Of a DNA stretch of 64,000 bases, positions 31,900-43,498 are shown piece after piece (the first letter of the stretch is position 1; each line of letters begins with the position of its first letter). The notes under the pieces were generated by a model, which did not search any database, was not told the origin of the DNA, and saw only the letters and a program-made list of their open reading frames with translations. The position numbers and the translations under genes were made by a program. Source of the stretch: Euglena gracilis (lineage: Eukaryota; Euglenida; Euglenophyceae; Euglenales); NCBI GenBank assembly GCA_039621445.1, contig CP154957.1, positions 14,190,947 to 14,254,946 of the forward strand, read 5' to 3'.

Positions 31900-34690
31900 T
31901 GGACCAGGGTGTGACGTAGAGCTGAGCACTTTGTGAGACCACCCCGGCCCGGCCCGGCCCGCTGGGAAGCCAGCTTGGCCGGCTTCCCAGCCCGGGCCGG
32001 GGACGGGGGGTTGAAAAACGCTCATTTTCGGCTCAAAAACACTTTTTCCGGGCCCGGGAGGCAAAAAAAAAACATCGGTTTGGGTAATTTTTTGTCGATT
32101 TTTTTCGACTTTTTTTGACCCGAAAACGACCCAAAACATGCTTCTGGGTTAAAAAATTTTCCCCCCTTTTTTCGACTTTTTTTGACCGAACCAAAAATTT
32201 TTTGGGCCAAAAAATTCATTTCGATTTTTTTTCTTCTGTGGACCCAAAACTGACCTGGAACGCAATTATTTCGGGCCCAAAACGGAGCAACGGGAGGTCA
32301 AAAAACAAACATACTTTTGGGCCAAAAAATTTTGTCCAAATTTGACTATTTTGACCCAGAACTGACCCGAAATAGCCCAAAAACAGGCCCAAAACGAACG
32401 GCCGGGGGGGGTCAAAAAACACTCATTTTCAGTTCGTAATCAGGTCTCCGCACATTTCCTTTGATTTTGTATTTTTGGGGGTCGAAAACCGTTCATTTTG
32501 GCTCAAAAACAGTTTTTCTAGGTCCGGGAGGCCAAAAAACATTGTTTTGGGCAAAAAATTTTCGCAAATTTTTTTGCGACTTTTTTCACTCAGTATTGAC
32601 CCAAAACGCTAAGGTTTGGGGCCCAAAACGGGGCGCCGGGGGCCGAAAAACGCTCATTTTCGGCTCAAAAACAGTTTTTCCGCGTCCAGGAGGTCAAAAA
32701 ACATGGTTTGGGACCAAATTTTTTTCGATTTTTTCGATTTTTTTTGACCCAGAACTGACCCAAACCAAAAAGCAAAGGTTTCGGGCCCAAAACGAGGGGC
32801 GGCCGTTGGGTCGAAAAACACTCATTTTCGGCTCAAAAACAGTCCGGGTCTGGGAGGCCATAAAACATCGTTTCGGGAAATTTTTTTTTCGATTTTTGTG
32901 GATCGACCTTTTGGTCCTAAAACGGCGAAGTCTGACACTGAAAAAATGTACAAAATGTCCCAAATTGGCCGAAAAACGGCCGTATCTCGGGCTACGCAGG
33001 GAGTTGCGGAGAAATCAAAATACCGGTAGATGGGGCATTCCAAGGGCTTCAATTTAGGTCTCTGGACATTTACTTTGATTTTTGCATCACTTTGGAGAAA
33101 TTTTGAAAACGTTGATTTTTCGACCCCCCACCCCCCGAAAACGGCCAAAGTCGGACAGTGGGAAAAGTGTACAAAACGGCCGTATCTCGGGCTGGGCAGG
33201 GAGTTGCAGGTAAATCAAAATACCGGTGGATAGTGCGTTCCAAGGGCTTCAAATCACATCTGGACATTTCCTTTGATTTGGCTTCATTTTGGAGATATTT
33301 TGAAAATGACATTTTTTTTGGCCGAAATGGCAGAGTTCAAAGGGGGGGGGCTTATCCGGGGGGGGGTAAATCCTACCCAGTTTGGACCCCTTTGCGCGTG
33401 AATGACTCGGGCCTGGCGGGGAGTTGGGGGTCAAACCCAGGTGATTCGGAAACTAGAAATCCAGTCGCTCGCAACTTAAAAAAAATCCGGGAATCGGGCC
33501 GGGATCATGGTGATAATCCGTCGGTTCTCCTGGTGGCCCCGACCTGGGGGGGGGGAGGGGGGGGTCGAGGGTTTTCGCCAGGGGTAAGCTTCGCTCTTAC
33601 CCATAAAGGGATAACAGCTCAGCGACCAGGGTATGACGTAGAGCTGAGCTCTTTGGGAGACCACCCCGGCCCGGCCGGCGGCTCGGCCGGCTGTCCAGCC
33701 CGCCGGGGACGGGGGGTTGAAAAATGCTCATTTTCGGCTCAAAAACAGTTTTTCCAGGTATGGGAGGCCAAAAAACATCGTTTTGGGCAAAAAAAATTTT
33801 CGACTTTTTTTCGACTTTTTTGACCCGGGTTTGACCCAAAGTCCAGAGGATTCGGGCCCAAAACGGGGTGCTGGCGGGTCAAACGCTCATTTTTTGGCTC
33901 AAAAACACTTTTTCCGGGTCTGGGAGGCCAAAAAACATGGTTTCGGGCAAAAAAAAGTTTTCGATTTTTTTTGGCCGATAACGATAAGTCTGACAGTGGG
34001 AAAAGTGTACAAAACGGCCATCTGGGCCGAAAAACGGCCGTATCTCGGGCTGGTGGGGAGTTGCGGGCGGGGAAATCAAAACACCGGTAGATGGGGCGTT
34101 CCAAGGGTTTCAAATTAGGTCTCCGAACATTTTTTTCAACTCCCCACCATTTTGGAGATATTTTGCAAAAACTGGTTTTTTTGGCCTGTATTGGGCCCCA
34201 AATGGCAGAGTCCCCCCATGGCGAAACCACAAAACGGCCATATCTCGGCCCAGGCGGGGAGTTGGCCCAAACCGCGCATACCGGTGGATAGGGCGTCCCA
34301 AAGTTGTGTAATGAGGTACTCTTTACTTTTTCTCAACTCCCCAGCGTTTTCGAGATATTTTGAAATTTTCGATTTTTTTGACCCCAAAAATGACCCCTTT
34401 TGCCTGTCCAATGAAATTTCTTTGGAAAAAAAAACGGTAGACAACTTTTTTTGCTCGGGCCATATCTCTGGACTGGTGGGGAGTTAGGGGCAAAATGAGG
34501 GCTTGTTAGAAATTAGAAATCCTCTCCTCACCTATAGGCCATTAACTTTTCAGCCCCGGAAATCCAATCACATCGGTAATCCTCGGGGCAACCAACCTAC
34601 CCAAGGGGGGCGGGGGGGGTCGGACCCCCCCCCCCCCCCATCGCCGGGGTGGTAAGCTTCACTCTTACTCTAAAGAGATAAGAGCTCAGC
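31900..34690. repeat. Cluster of degenerate long-unit repeats
   Basis: Two alternating unit types. Type 1 has cgctcattttcggctcaaaa, acagtttttccgggtctggg and aggccaaaaaacatcgtttc. Type 2 has cggccgtatctcgggctgg, gggagttg, ataccggtagatggggc and ttccaagggcttcaaat. Copies of type 1 start near 32017, 32475, 32648, 32817, 33723 and 33887; type 2 near 32980, 33178, 34036 and 34240. A longer block (gacgtagagctgagc...gaccaccccggcccggcc) is duplicated at 31903 and 33624. Open frames across it are artefacts of the repeat. Confidence 0.88.
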
Positions 34691-34805
34691 CCCCCCTGTC
34701 TTCCCGGGGGGGGGGGGGCCAGCCAGCAGCTCGTTTCCAGCCAGCAGCCTCTTTGCCAGCCGGAGGCTGCCCCCCCCGGGGGGGGGGGTCCTTAAGAAAT
34801 TCCCT

Positions 34806-37800
34806 GGTCGAACCCTACACGGTGGGGTGTGGGGGCATAAAGCCGAATAATGCCAAAACCTCACTTTTTTGAATTGACCATGCTCTCATTTACCCTCCTA
34901 AGGCAACCATCATTGCTCAGTGTGTCCAAAGCCCTGGGTGACAGACTGTATCTTCACAAGATGGGGGGGGGGCTGCATGGCTTTAATGTATTTGGCGGAT
35001 CATCTGTTGATCAAAGGGGCTGCTCTCAAATGGGATGACCTGGTTGGTGCCATTCCCCCCCACCTTTTGACGCGACGGGCAACCCTCTTCACTCTTATTT
35101 GTCTGTTAAACAGATGTGTCTGCAGCCATCATGGACCCACGGACCCTTAGGGTTCAATGCTGTGAATCTTCCTGATGCTGTGCACTTGCCTGGGCACTCT
35201 CTTGAATGTTCCGCATATGCGAATGCATCATTCAATGGATGCCTGCGTAGGAAAGAGTTCATTGGGCACCACAGCCCCCAGCCAGAGAGTTCAGGTTGGT
35301 GAAAATTGGGTCAGAACCCCCCCCCCCCACCGAACAACCTGCAAGCCCCCAGCTTTTTGCGGCTTTGCTGCATTTTTTTCAGACCCAGTTCGACCCTGGG
35401 CCCTTCCAGCTGGGTACCCCGCGCAAGGGGGGGTTGTCAGACAGCACCAAAATTTCCACATCTGAGCTGGACCCCCCAGTCGCATGATCAACACCCTCCT
35501 ACCCCAAAAGCGACTCTTTTTTTTGTTTGCCCCCCATTTGGCATCGGTTTGTCTGCAACCTTGGGTCTTTCTTAACAAACCTCAATCCCCAGAACAGCAT
35601 GTTTGTTGGGGTTGTTTTTAGGATATTTCTTCAGTCACAGCCTGGCAGACCGAAAAATTTTCAGTGCAGGAGTGGCCAAGAATGAAATGGACCATTTTTT
35701 TTGGGTTTCAGCTCAAAATTTTGGCTGAAAAAAATCCAACCCAGCTAGATTTGGGGTTTTCCCCTTGTTTTCGGGTAGCAGCCGGGTCTGTCCATCAGTC
35801 CATAGGACCCCCCCCCCCATGGTGCGCCAGCACTTTTTTCCTTCCAACCAGCCCCTTTTTCCAGACGGCTTGCTGCCGGCTGGACCCCCCCCCCCGCGGG
35901 TTCTTAAGAAGTTCCCTGTTGCTGTTATGCGTGCAGTTTTGGCTTTTGTCTTCTGACACACGGAAGCTGTGGGATCCTAACAACAGTTGAATTGCAGCCC
36001 GGTGCACCATTTGTCAAGTTGAAGTGGGGAAGGGACGTGGTTGCAAACCTGGCAGTGCCCTTTCCATTAAACCACTGTCCGCTGCCTTTCTCTGGAACTG
36101 CCGCCAAGGCAGCAACATCCCTCACTGACCTGCTTTATTTGTTGTTGCACATGTGGTCATGTCCATCCAACCCACAATCTTACGGAAGAGTCACAAGAAA
36201 AACACACAAGGTCATGTGAAAAAAATGATGAACAAAATTATTGGGTTTGATTTTTTAAACATGATGGAAATTGAAAAAGTTGAATTATTTAGCTGGGAAA
36301 TTGGCATTTTTTAAAAAATAATAATTTCTCTTGCCCAGCCTTACACACCCATTTTCAAATCCATCCAGGATACCATCCAGACACTTCATCAATCACATCC
36401 ATACCATCCATGCACTGTGAAATGAATGTCAACTTCTTCTGATCAAGCCTAGAAGAATGATGAGATGGCACGTGTGGAATCACTTTGTTCATGAAAAGAC
36501 AAACCAAAAAAAAAACAACACAATATTTAACGCTAGATAGCGGAGCACATACAAGGCAGGGAAAAAATCCAAAACATGTGATGACACGACCCTCATCAAG
36601 ACAAGGGATTTTGGGTGGGTGGGTGGGTCTGGACCCCCTGGGTGCCAAAGAAACCTCTGTCTGGACTGGGGGCGGTCTGACACCCCCCCCCCCCCGCGCA
36701 AAACCCACGGTCACAGAACCCCCCTCCCCCCAGTCCCCAGTGGTCGTGCGCAGGGGTTGAAAAAGTGGGGGGTTGGCCCCGGAAACGTGACCCTTGGGCC
36801 ACTTAGTGATTCTCTGACAAGAAGCCCTCTGATCCACCAATATGGAGGACATGACCACATTGCACAGGGGCAGCACCATGAGCATACCATTGCTTAACAC
36901 CCGTCCCACCCCACCCCCCGGCGGGGTGACTGACTGGTTTTTTCAGAGTGACTGACTGGTTTTCTGGCCAAGACCCCTGGCCTGCGCCCGAAAATTTTGG
37001 AATTTTTTGAGACTTTTTGGCAAATGTTCATTGCGCATTCAAGAGTGGCCGATCCCCCCCGGGGAGGATAAAGTTATCGACTGGTTTTTTGGGAAAATTG
37101 ACACTGGCTTTTTCAGAGTGGAAAGTGACCCCCCCCCGGGGGGTCGCTAAGCAATGGAATGACCATGAGGGCTTACAGACCCCAGGCCCCTGAGTTTCTC
37201 CAGCCTGTTCCTTTCACCACTGTGTGCCACAATCCTCAGCACGGAGTCGATTCTTGATCTGAAATGGACCAACGGTGTCCTGTTCTGGCATACTTCTCCC
37301 TGCTCTTCTGCAAAAAATCAAACGAAAGCCATTTCGGTGCATTTCAACCACCAGGCAGTTGCCTGGTTGCTGAATGCTACACCGGAACAGTGCGCAACAT
37401 CGAAGCATCGGGGTCGAAGTTCAGCGGCGACGTAATTGTTGCCCTTTATCCTCCTTTGGACGATTTTTGCCTGACAAGCCATCTGTGGCATTATCGCGGA
37501 ACATTATAAGGAACGGACAGGAAAAAACTAAATAACGTCACCTGGGGGTCAATTTTTTTGCCTGGGGGGTGGGGTGACAGGCCTGAATTTTTGGGGGGGA
37601 TTTTCTGGAGAAAAAAAACTTGGGGCAGTCCGGAAGCACCGATGAGCCCTAAACCAAATAATTTTTTCTCAAGGAACTTCGCTTAAAATCGAACTCACCG
37701 AGCAAAACCGCGAGGGGAGGAAAGGAAACTGAGGGCGGAGGAGGAAAAAAAATACCTTGTCTCTCTGACTCCCTCGAAGAAAACCGACAAGGGAGGAAGG

Positions 37801-38923
37801 GACACCGAGCGATGCACAAACACCTTGCGAGGCCACGCCTTGCTCGCCGCTGGCGGTGCTGTTTGCATTTTGGCGCGCTGGGTTAGGAGCCCCTTCTTAG
37901 TGCCTTTTTCGCCAGAGTTGGCCTATTGCTTTGCCCTTCGACACCCAGAGGACAGAAGCCAAGTGTCGAACGAAGAATTTTCAAGAAGAGCTATCAAATA
38001 TCAAATCAATTTCCAGAAGAGCACGAACCAGACGAATATCTCTTGGCAAGTAAATCATCAAATTACAAATTTGGACTTCAATGAAAGATGGCGTTTCGAA
38101 GACGGTGGAATTATGCCGTCGACGTGAAGGAGCAGAGTCGGCAGCAGCCAACTCCGAAAAAAGGTACTAAGCAGGGACTCCAAACCCAGCGCGTCACAAT
38201 CCAAACGACACCGCCGGCAAGCAAGGCATGGCCTCACAAGGGCAAAGTGCGGAGCCCTGTGGTGCCTAAATTGGGCAGCCAGGCCCAACCTGCCTTCGGC
38301 TTCGGAAAAGGCATGTCTCACGAGGGCAGTCCATGATTTTCAAAATTGCTTTCTTCTGGCCCCCCGCTCACCTTTTTATCCTTGTCGAAAACCCGCTCAC
38401 CTAAACTGGAGTGGGGGGAAAACAAAAACTCCAGCCGAAACCTGGAAAAAACCGCCAGGCCTTCGACCAGACCAATATCTGACTGGCGCCCCCCCCCCCC
38501 CCATGACCCACCCACCCACGCGAGCAAAAATTTTGAGAAGAAGGGATAAATTTGACTCTTTTCCTGAAAACCCTGATTGAAGAGGGACCGTGAAGCCATA
38601 ATTTCCATCCCAAACTTTCACGATGTCAAAACGATCTGGATCGAAATCCAAAAATTCAAAACTTCCAAGGTTTCAAAACAACCACTCGGCCACAAATAGG
38701 TTCAAACGGGTGCCAACTGTGTGGACTTTGACGCCTTGGCCGACTCGGAGGGGGCTGTTTTTGGTTTGTTTGCTTTTTTCCCCCAATTTCGGAACTGTGC
38801 TGGGAAGCCCTCAAATAAGTTCCTTTGTGTCGATGGCCAATGTCGATGGGGATTTTGGCTGGATGAGGGTCAGCGGCATATTATATGTACAGGAGGGCTA
38901 GTCTGTCCCATGTGGGGGGTGCT
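34806..38923. other. No gene recognised
   Basis: Mostly unique sequence with C/G-run repeats. Modest open frames at 37264-37509 and 38088-38336 (plus strand; the second is basic and starts with ATG) match nothing I know. Duplicated gactgactggtttt motifs lie at 36930-36965, related to 22870. Confidence 0.4.
38088..38336 (+). CDS. Hypothetical basic 82-residue frame
   Basis: ATG to stop, starting MAFRRRWNYAVDVKEQSRQQ; rich in Lys, Arg, Gln and Pro. No family recognised, no signal or membrane segment. Could be a first exon, a small gene or chance; codon use is less GC-biased than the secure exons. Confidence 0.2.
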   Translation: MAFRRRWNYAVDVKEQSRQQPTPKKGTKQGLQTQRVTIQTTPPASKAWPHKGKVRSPVVPKLGSQAQPAFGFGKGMSHEGSP

Positions 38924-39047
38924 CTAAACCTTCAGGGTGGTGGCGTAGGTGGCGGGGGGAAGGCTGGGGTCGGGCGGGTTCGTCGCGCGGAGGGCGTTGA
39001 TGGTGGCGTCGTGCTGCTGCTTCTGGACCTGCAGGGCGGGCGGGAGC
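38924..39047 (-). CDS. Orphan terminal exon, gene unknown
   Basis: A GC-rich frame on the minus strand reads (x)LPPALQVQKQHDATINALRA then TNPPDPSLPP...TTLKV and stops at TAG (38926-38924). It follows CTGGCGCA plus G, almost the same 3' intron end as kinase exon 6 (CTGGCGGA plus G). A conventional cag acceptor at 39029-39030 is also possible. Codon use resembles the other exons. It may be the 3' end of the kinase gene 4 kb upstream or of an unrecognised gene; no family is recognised. Confidence 0.45.
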
Positions 39048-40237
39048 TGCGCCAGGCCGGAGGAAGGCTTTTGGCCAAACCGTTACAAAACCGGCCCATC
39101 CCCCCCACCCCCCAGCTAAGCTGTGTGTGCATGCTGAGGCGTAACCCCGCATAACAGTACAACAACCATATATATATATATATATATAATATACATATAT
39201 GCATGTATATTATATTATATGTATATTACATTTTATTGTATTGTATTGTATTTATATATTGTATTATATTACATGCATACGTATATTCGATATAATATGA
39301 TAATATAACATAACAGCCCCTCAGCCAGTGGCCATTGCAACCGGTACATCAACGGATTGATCGAATTCGCCCTTGCTCGGCCCCCAAGACCACACCGACG
39401 AAATGGAGCGGGGAGGGGCCACCCCAACGGAGGCTTTAAAAAAAACGCAAAACGGGCAAACCCCCACAGCAACATGTTTTCTCCCCTCGCCCCCACAAAG
39501 CCTTTTCATCTGCGCCGTTAGAAGCAAAGCAAAACAAACACACATCCAGAGAGACCGAGGGACAAACAAACGAACTCCCATCCCAAAAGAAAACTGTGAG
39601 CCCTCCCCATATTTCAACCAAAATGCCCGAATGGCAGGTCCGAACAGAGGCCCTCTGCATCCAACACGATGGCCGCGATTTTCAAAAACAATTTGTGCAT
39701 GCGATAACATCGTTTCACCACAAAAATCTCTTTGAAAAGAACACCACACCTTTCCTTCAAATCCCTTACAATCACAATACATTGTAATTTATAGCCCTTG
39801 CATGACAAATCACTATGGAGGCACATATCTCTTTTGGGGGGGGGGGAGGATAAACATCTGTGCTGGGCAGATGGGACACTTGGTTTATATAAAAAACAGA
39901 TACAGCATATATATTTACTTACCAACACATTAACATTTTTTAATTAATTTTATTACTGTTACTTTTAACTAAAAGAACCAGAAGCTTGCGGGGAGCGAGC
40001 ATCAACCCCGTAACCTCGGCATCAGTCCTCTGATGAAAACGTGAAAAAAAGCCTGGTCTGTGGCGTACCAGTCGCTCTGAAGGACGCCACTCATCACTCC
40101 CAGGGCATCATCAAGAAAATGAACTCCTCCCTGACCCCTCCCAAATTGAACACTGCAAACGGTATGAGATAGAGCCGGCCGCAAACAAACAAACAAACTG
40201 AGCTGGAAAAGATCCCAAAACGAGTCATGGCACAAAG

Positions 40238-40352
40238 TGGGGCCCCCTCACCCACCCCTCACCCTCACCCACCCCTCACCCACCCCTCACCCACCCCTCA
40301 CCCACCCCTCACCCACCCCTCACCCACCCCTCACCACCCCCTCACCCACCAT
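40238..40352. repeat. (CTCACCCACCC)n array
   Basis: Pro/Ser/His-coding minisatellite. A degraded and longer version with long C runs covers 40665-40895. Between them two direct copies of a segment (aaaaaaaataacctcatcct, tgtctaccggtc) lie at 40482-40512 and 40612-40643. Confidence 0.93.
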
Positions 40353-40664
40353 AGTCCCGGAAATATGGGTGTTATTTCTTCTGATCGATCATTTGCTGTG
40401 CAAATCGCGGAACATATTCAATTGTTCAAGTGCCCGGGGGGGGGGGGGGGGCTCCCGACCCCCCCAGACCCCCCCGGCAAAAAAAATAACCTCATCCTTG
40501 TCTACCGGTCTTTTTTGTGGCCAAATCGCGCTCTGTGGTCAAATCGCGCGGCGTATAAAACTGCTCGATTGCCCGGGGGGGGGCTCCCACCCCCCCGGAC
40601 CCCCCCCGGCAAAAAAAATAACCTCATCCTTGTCTACCGGTCATTTTTGTGGTCAAATCGCGCC

Positions 40665-40895
40665 CACCCAACCCTCACCCCCCAACACTCACCCCTCACC
40701 CCTCACCCACCCCTCACCCCACCCCACACCCCCCTCACCCCCCCCTCCCCCCCCCCTCAACCCCCCCCACCCCCCCCCTCACCCCCCCCCCTCCCCCCCC
40801 CCCCCCCCCCCACCCCCCCCCCCCCCCCCCCCCCCCCACCCCCCCCCCTCCCCCCCCCCTCACCCCCCCCTCACCCACCCCTCACCCTGGGTGAG
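40665..40895. repeat. C-rich minisatellite with long C runs
   Basis: ccctcacccac units decaying into near-pure C. Confidence 0.93.
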
Positions 40896-42542
40896 GGGGC
40901 CCCACTTTGTGCCATATGTGGATTTAAGACAAACATCGCACCTTCAAATTGTTTCCACTTCAAAGATATAATGCGAAAAATTGGAAGTCGTGTGAATTTC
41001 TTTTTCAGCCCTGCAGTACTAAATTGCTGCTGGATGAGACTTCACCAGAGAAAATTCTCTGTCAGACGCAACCAATTGCACAACGTCCATACCCTTCTCC
41101 TAAGAAAAAGGCGAAGATATTAAGCATGTAGAAAAATGTCACATATCACAGTTATCATGGAGTGCAAATCCTTTTTCTAAACATATTTTCTGATGATGAA
41201 AATTGTGCTTTGTGGGAGCTCCTCACTTTGGGCACTTCTTTGGAGCGACTCAAAAGCCTGCAAACGGTGTTGCTGATGTTGCAAATGTGAGGCATAATCC
41301 AAAAAGGTGTGCAACATTGACGAGCCTTGGTTACATTTTACCTGTTTTATCTGAAAAAAAATGTCGAAAAAGAATTAAAAGTCGGCGCTGATTTACAATC
41401 TTCTGAACAGTGGCTCAAAAATCCGCTGTTGGAAGGTTTGGCATAACGCATCCATCAGACTGGCAATGCACTTCATGGCCAGCCATAGGTCAGTGTGCCA
41501 AAAATGTCACTTCTGATGAAAAGCCTTTGATTCTTCATCTCCGAAAATCGAAAAACTTGTTTCATTCCGGGGTTTCCCAAAGAAAATGGTTTTAAATGTG
41601 GTGTCAAAATTTTTCTAAAATTTTGAAGAAAAAAAACTCCTATTAGGAAATCGGCTGAGAACCACATTTTCCAACCAATAATAGCAGTTGAAAGGCCTGT
41701 GGTGACAGAACGCACGGACGCATTCATAATACAAAAACCAGGACCTAGCCCCGCTTTGCGCACGTGCAAATAAAAAACCAATCAGTCACTTCCGACCTCC
41801 CCCCTCCGGGTCGGTCGCTCTGGCCACCAATCCAAAATGGCCAAACTCAAAAGATTTCGGTTGGTCTTCCTTCTGTGCGAGGTGGGCTGCCCCCCCCCCC
41901 GATGCGGTCAGAGGCGGCTGCTGGGCCAGAAAAAAAGGCAATTGGAAAACAACAGTTGGCCGAAACCCCATAAATACCTCTGGCAACAAAAAATTGCCAG
42001 AGAGAGGGAACAAAGCTCCTGCAGGCAAGACCTTTATATGCGACCCAAACCAATTGAAAAACAGATTGTTTGGGAAAGTTCGATCCCCTTCGCCCAAGTG
42101 GTCAGAAATTTTTTTTAAGAATTGTGAGGTTACAATATGCAAAAAAAAAATGCAAATTTTGCAGTCCTCTGCCTGACGAGAGATTGATTTGAATCAGACG
42201 CTGGGGGGGGGCAGGCTCGGCTGGCCCTTCATCCCTCCTGTGGCTGAAGCGACGCCCTGATTCCGAGCCGCCGCTTGGGCATAGCCGTCAGCAGCCCGCC
42301 AATGACTGACTTCAGGGTTGCGGCCGGTGTCTTTTGTTTTGGGGGTCTGACGCTTTGGGTGGGCAGCTCGGGGAGGGGGTGGCAAAAAATTGGGGCGTTC
42401 ATGAATGCTTGTGTCCTCATAATAGCCCCCCCCCCATGTGACAATCCGGGACAGTCTGGACCCCGGGTTTGGGACAATGCGGACTGGCTCCGGCCCCAAC
42501 AAGTTTCCCTTAGTGCCAACCCCACCCAAGTGGTGCGCACAC

Positions 42543-42570
42543 CCTTTAAAAGCTTGGCGGATACATCTTG
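42543..42570 (-). CDS. Possible kinase exon 11 (alphaF-G/H segment)
   Basis: A short stretch reads QDVSAKLLKG, similar to the P-x-[FL]-x-x-(A)K-x-LL-x-G(M/I) block after YP in SNF1-like kinases (BRSK PPDCQSLLRGM). It precedes ggtgtgcg. Orientation and order fit the kinase gene, but both boundaries are guesses and the match is short. Confidence 0.3.
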
Positions 42571-43448
42571 CAAACACACACTCACAACATCTTTCGCACA
42601 TTCCATGATGATGGAAATTGAAATCGGAGGTTTACGGGAAAACTATGGAAAATTGCGGAAAAATTGAAACTGAGATCTGCAAGCTGGAAAATAAAATGGA
42701 CTTCAGACCCAGAAAATACGTAAAATACAGCTTGTTGAGGAGTGATGAAGACATAATGACGATGAATATAACTTACTCGTGAAATGGAGTTGCCAGGGGA
42801 GCTCTCTCTGACTTTGTGTCGTGCGCCCTTTTCGTTTTTGTGCGGAATGTATAGCGATGCTTGCTATTTTCTGTTAGGTCACTCTGGCATTTTCCCCCAA
42901 TCCCTCTCAGGGAAAAGCGAGCAATTGCGGAAATTACAGAAATTGAGGGGAAAATGCAGATATTACACCCCTCTCCCCTGAGTTAGGCCTTGACGTTTGG
43001 ACCAAATCCTTGACCCGCAGTAATCGTACTCAATAAAAAACCAACCCACCTCAACGGATGCCTATGTTCAAATGGAGGGAGAGAGTGAAACTGTGAGAGA
43101 ATGGAGAATGGAGAATGGAGAGAGAGAGTGAAACTGTGGGGCTCGTTTCTTCAGCCCCCCATCTCCCCCCGGGAGGGTGGCGCAGAGCTCATTTTAACGG
43201 TCTGCACTACACAGACAAGGGCGGTTGGGGACGAGGGTTGGCAGGGTCCTCACCCCGACGATGCCCCCCCCCCCCCCACCTGCCAGCCTGGGGCGAAACC
43301 GCAACACAGACAGACAACACATGTGCACCACACCGACTGAAAACGCACTTCCCCCACAAGCACACACTCTCGGGTCGGTGAGGAGTTCCCCCCAAGGAGT
43401 TCACCCAGCAGCACCAAATTCAGAGTGAAACAAAAGCCCAGTTGCGTC

Positions 43449-43498
43449 CAGCGGCCGGGGGTAGGAATACGAGGCGGCCTTGATCTTCTCAAACAGGT
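43449..43498 (-). CDS. Kinase exon 10 (last secure exon)
   Basis: The upstream intron ends CTGCCCGG. The exon reads AC CTG TTT GAG, so exons 9 and 10 join as [16 protein letters not shown], the same spacing as BRSK LPFDDDNLRQLLEKVK. It continues [11 protein letters not shown]. The 3' end is uncertain. Confidence 0.8.

Noticed and set aside
33158-33823. 221-codon frame
   Set aside because: Crosses the two-type repeat cluster; its segments recur as repeat units.
40227-41123. 298-codon Pro-rich frame
   Set aside because: Produced by CTCACCC minisatellites and C runs; no domain and the wrong codon character.
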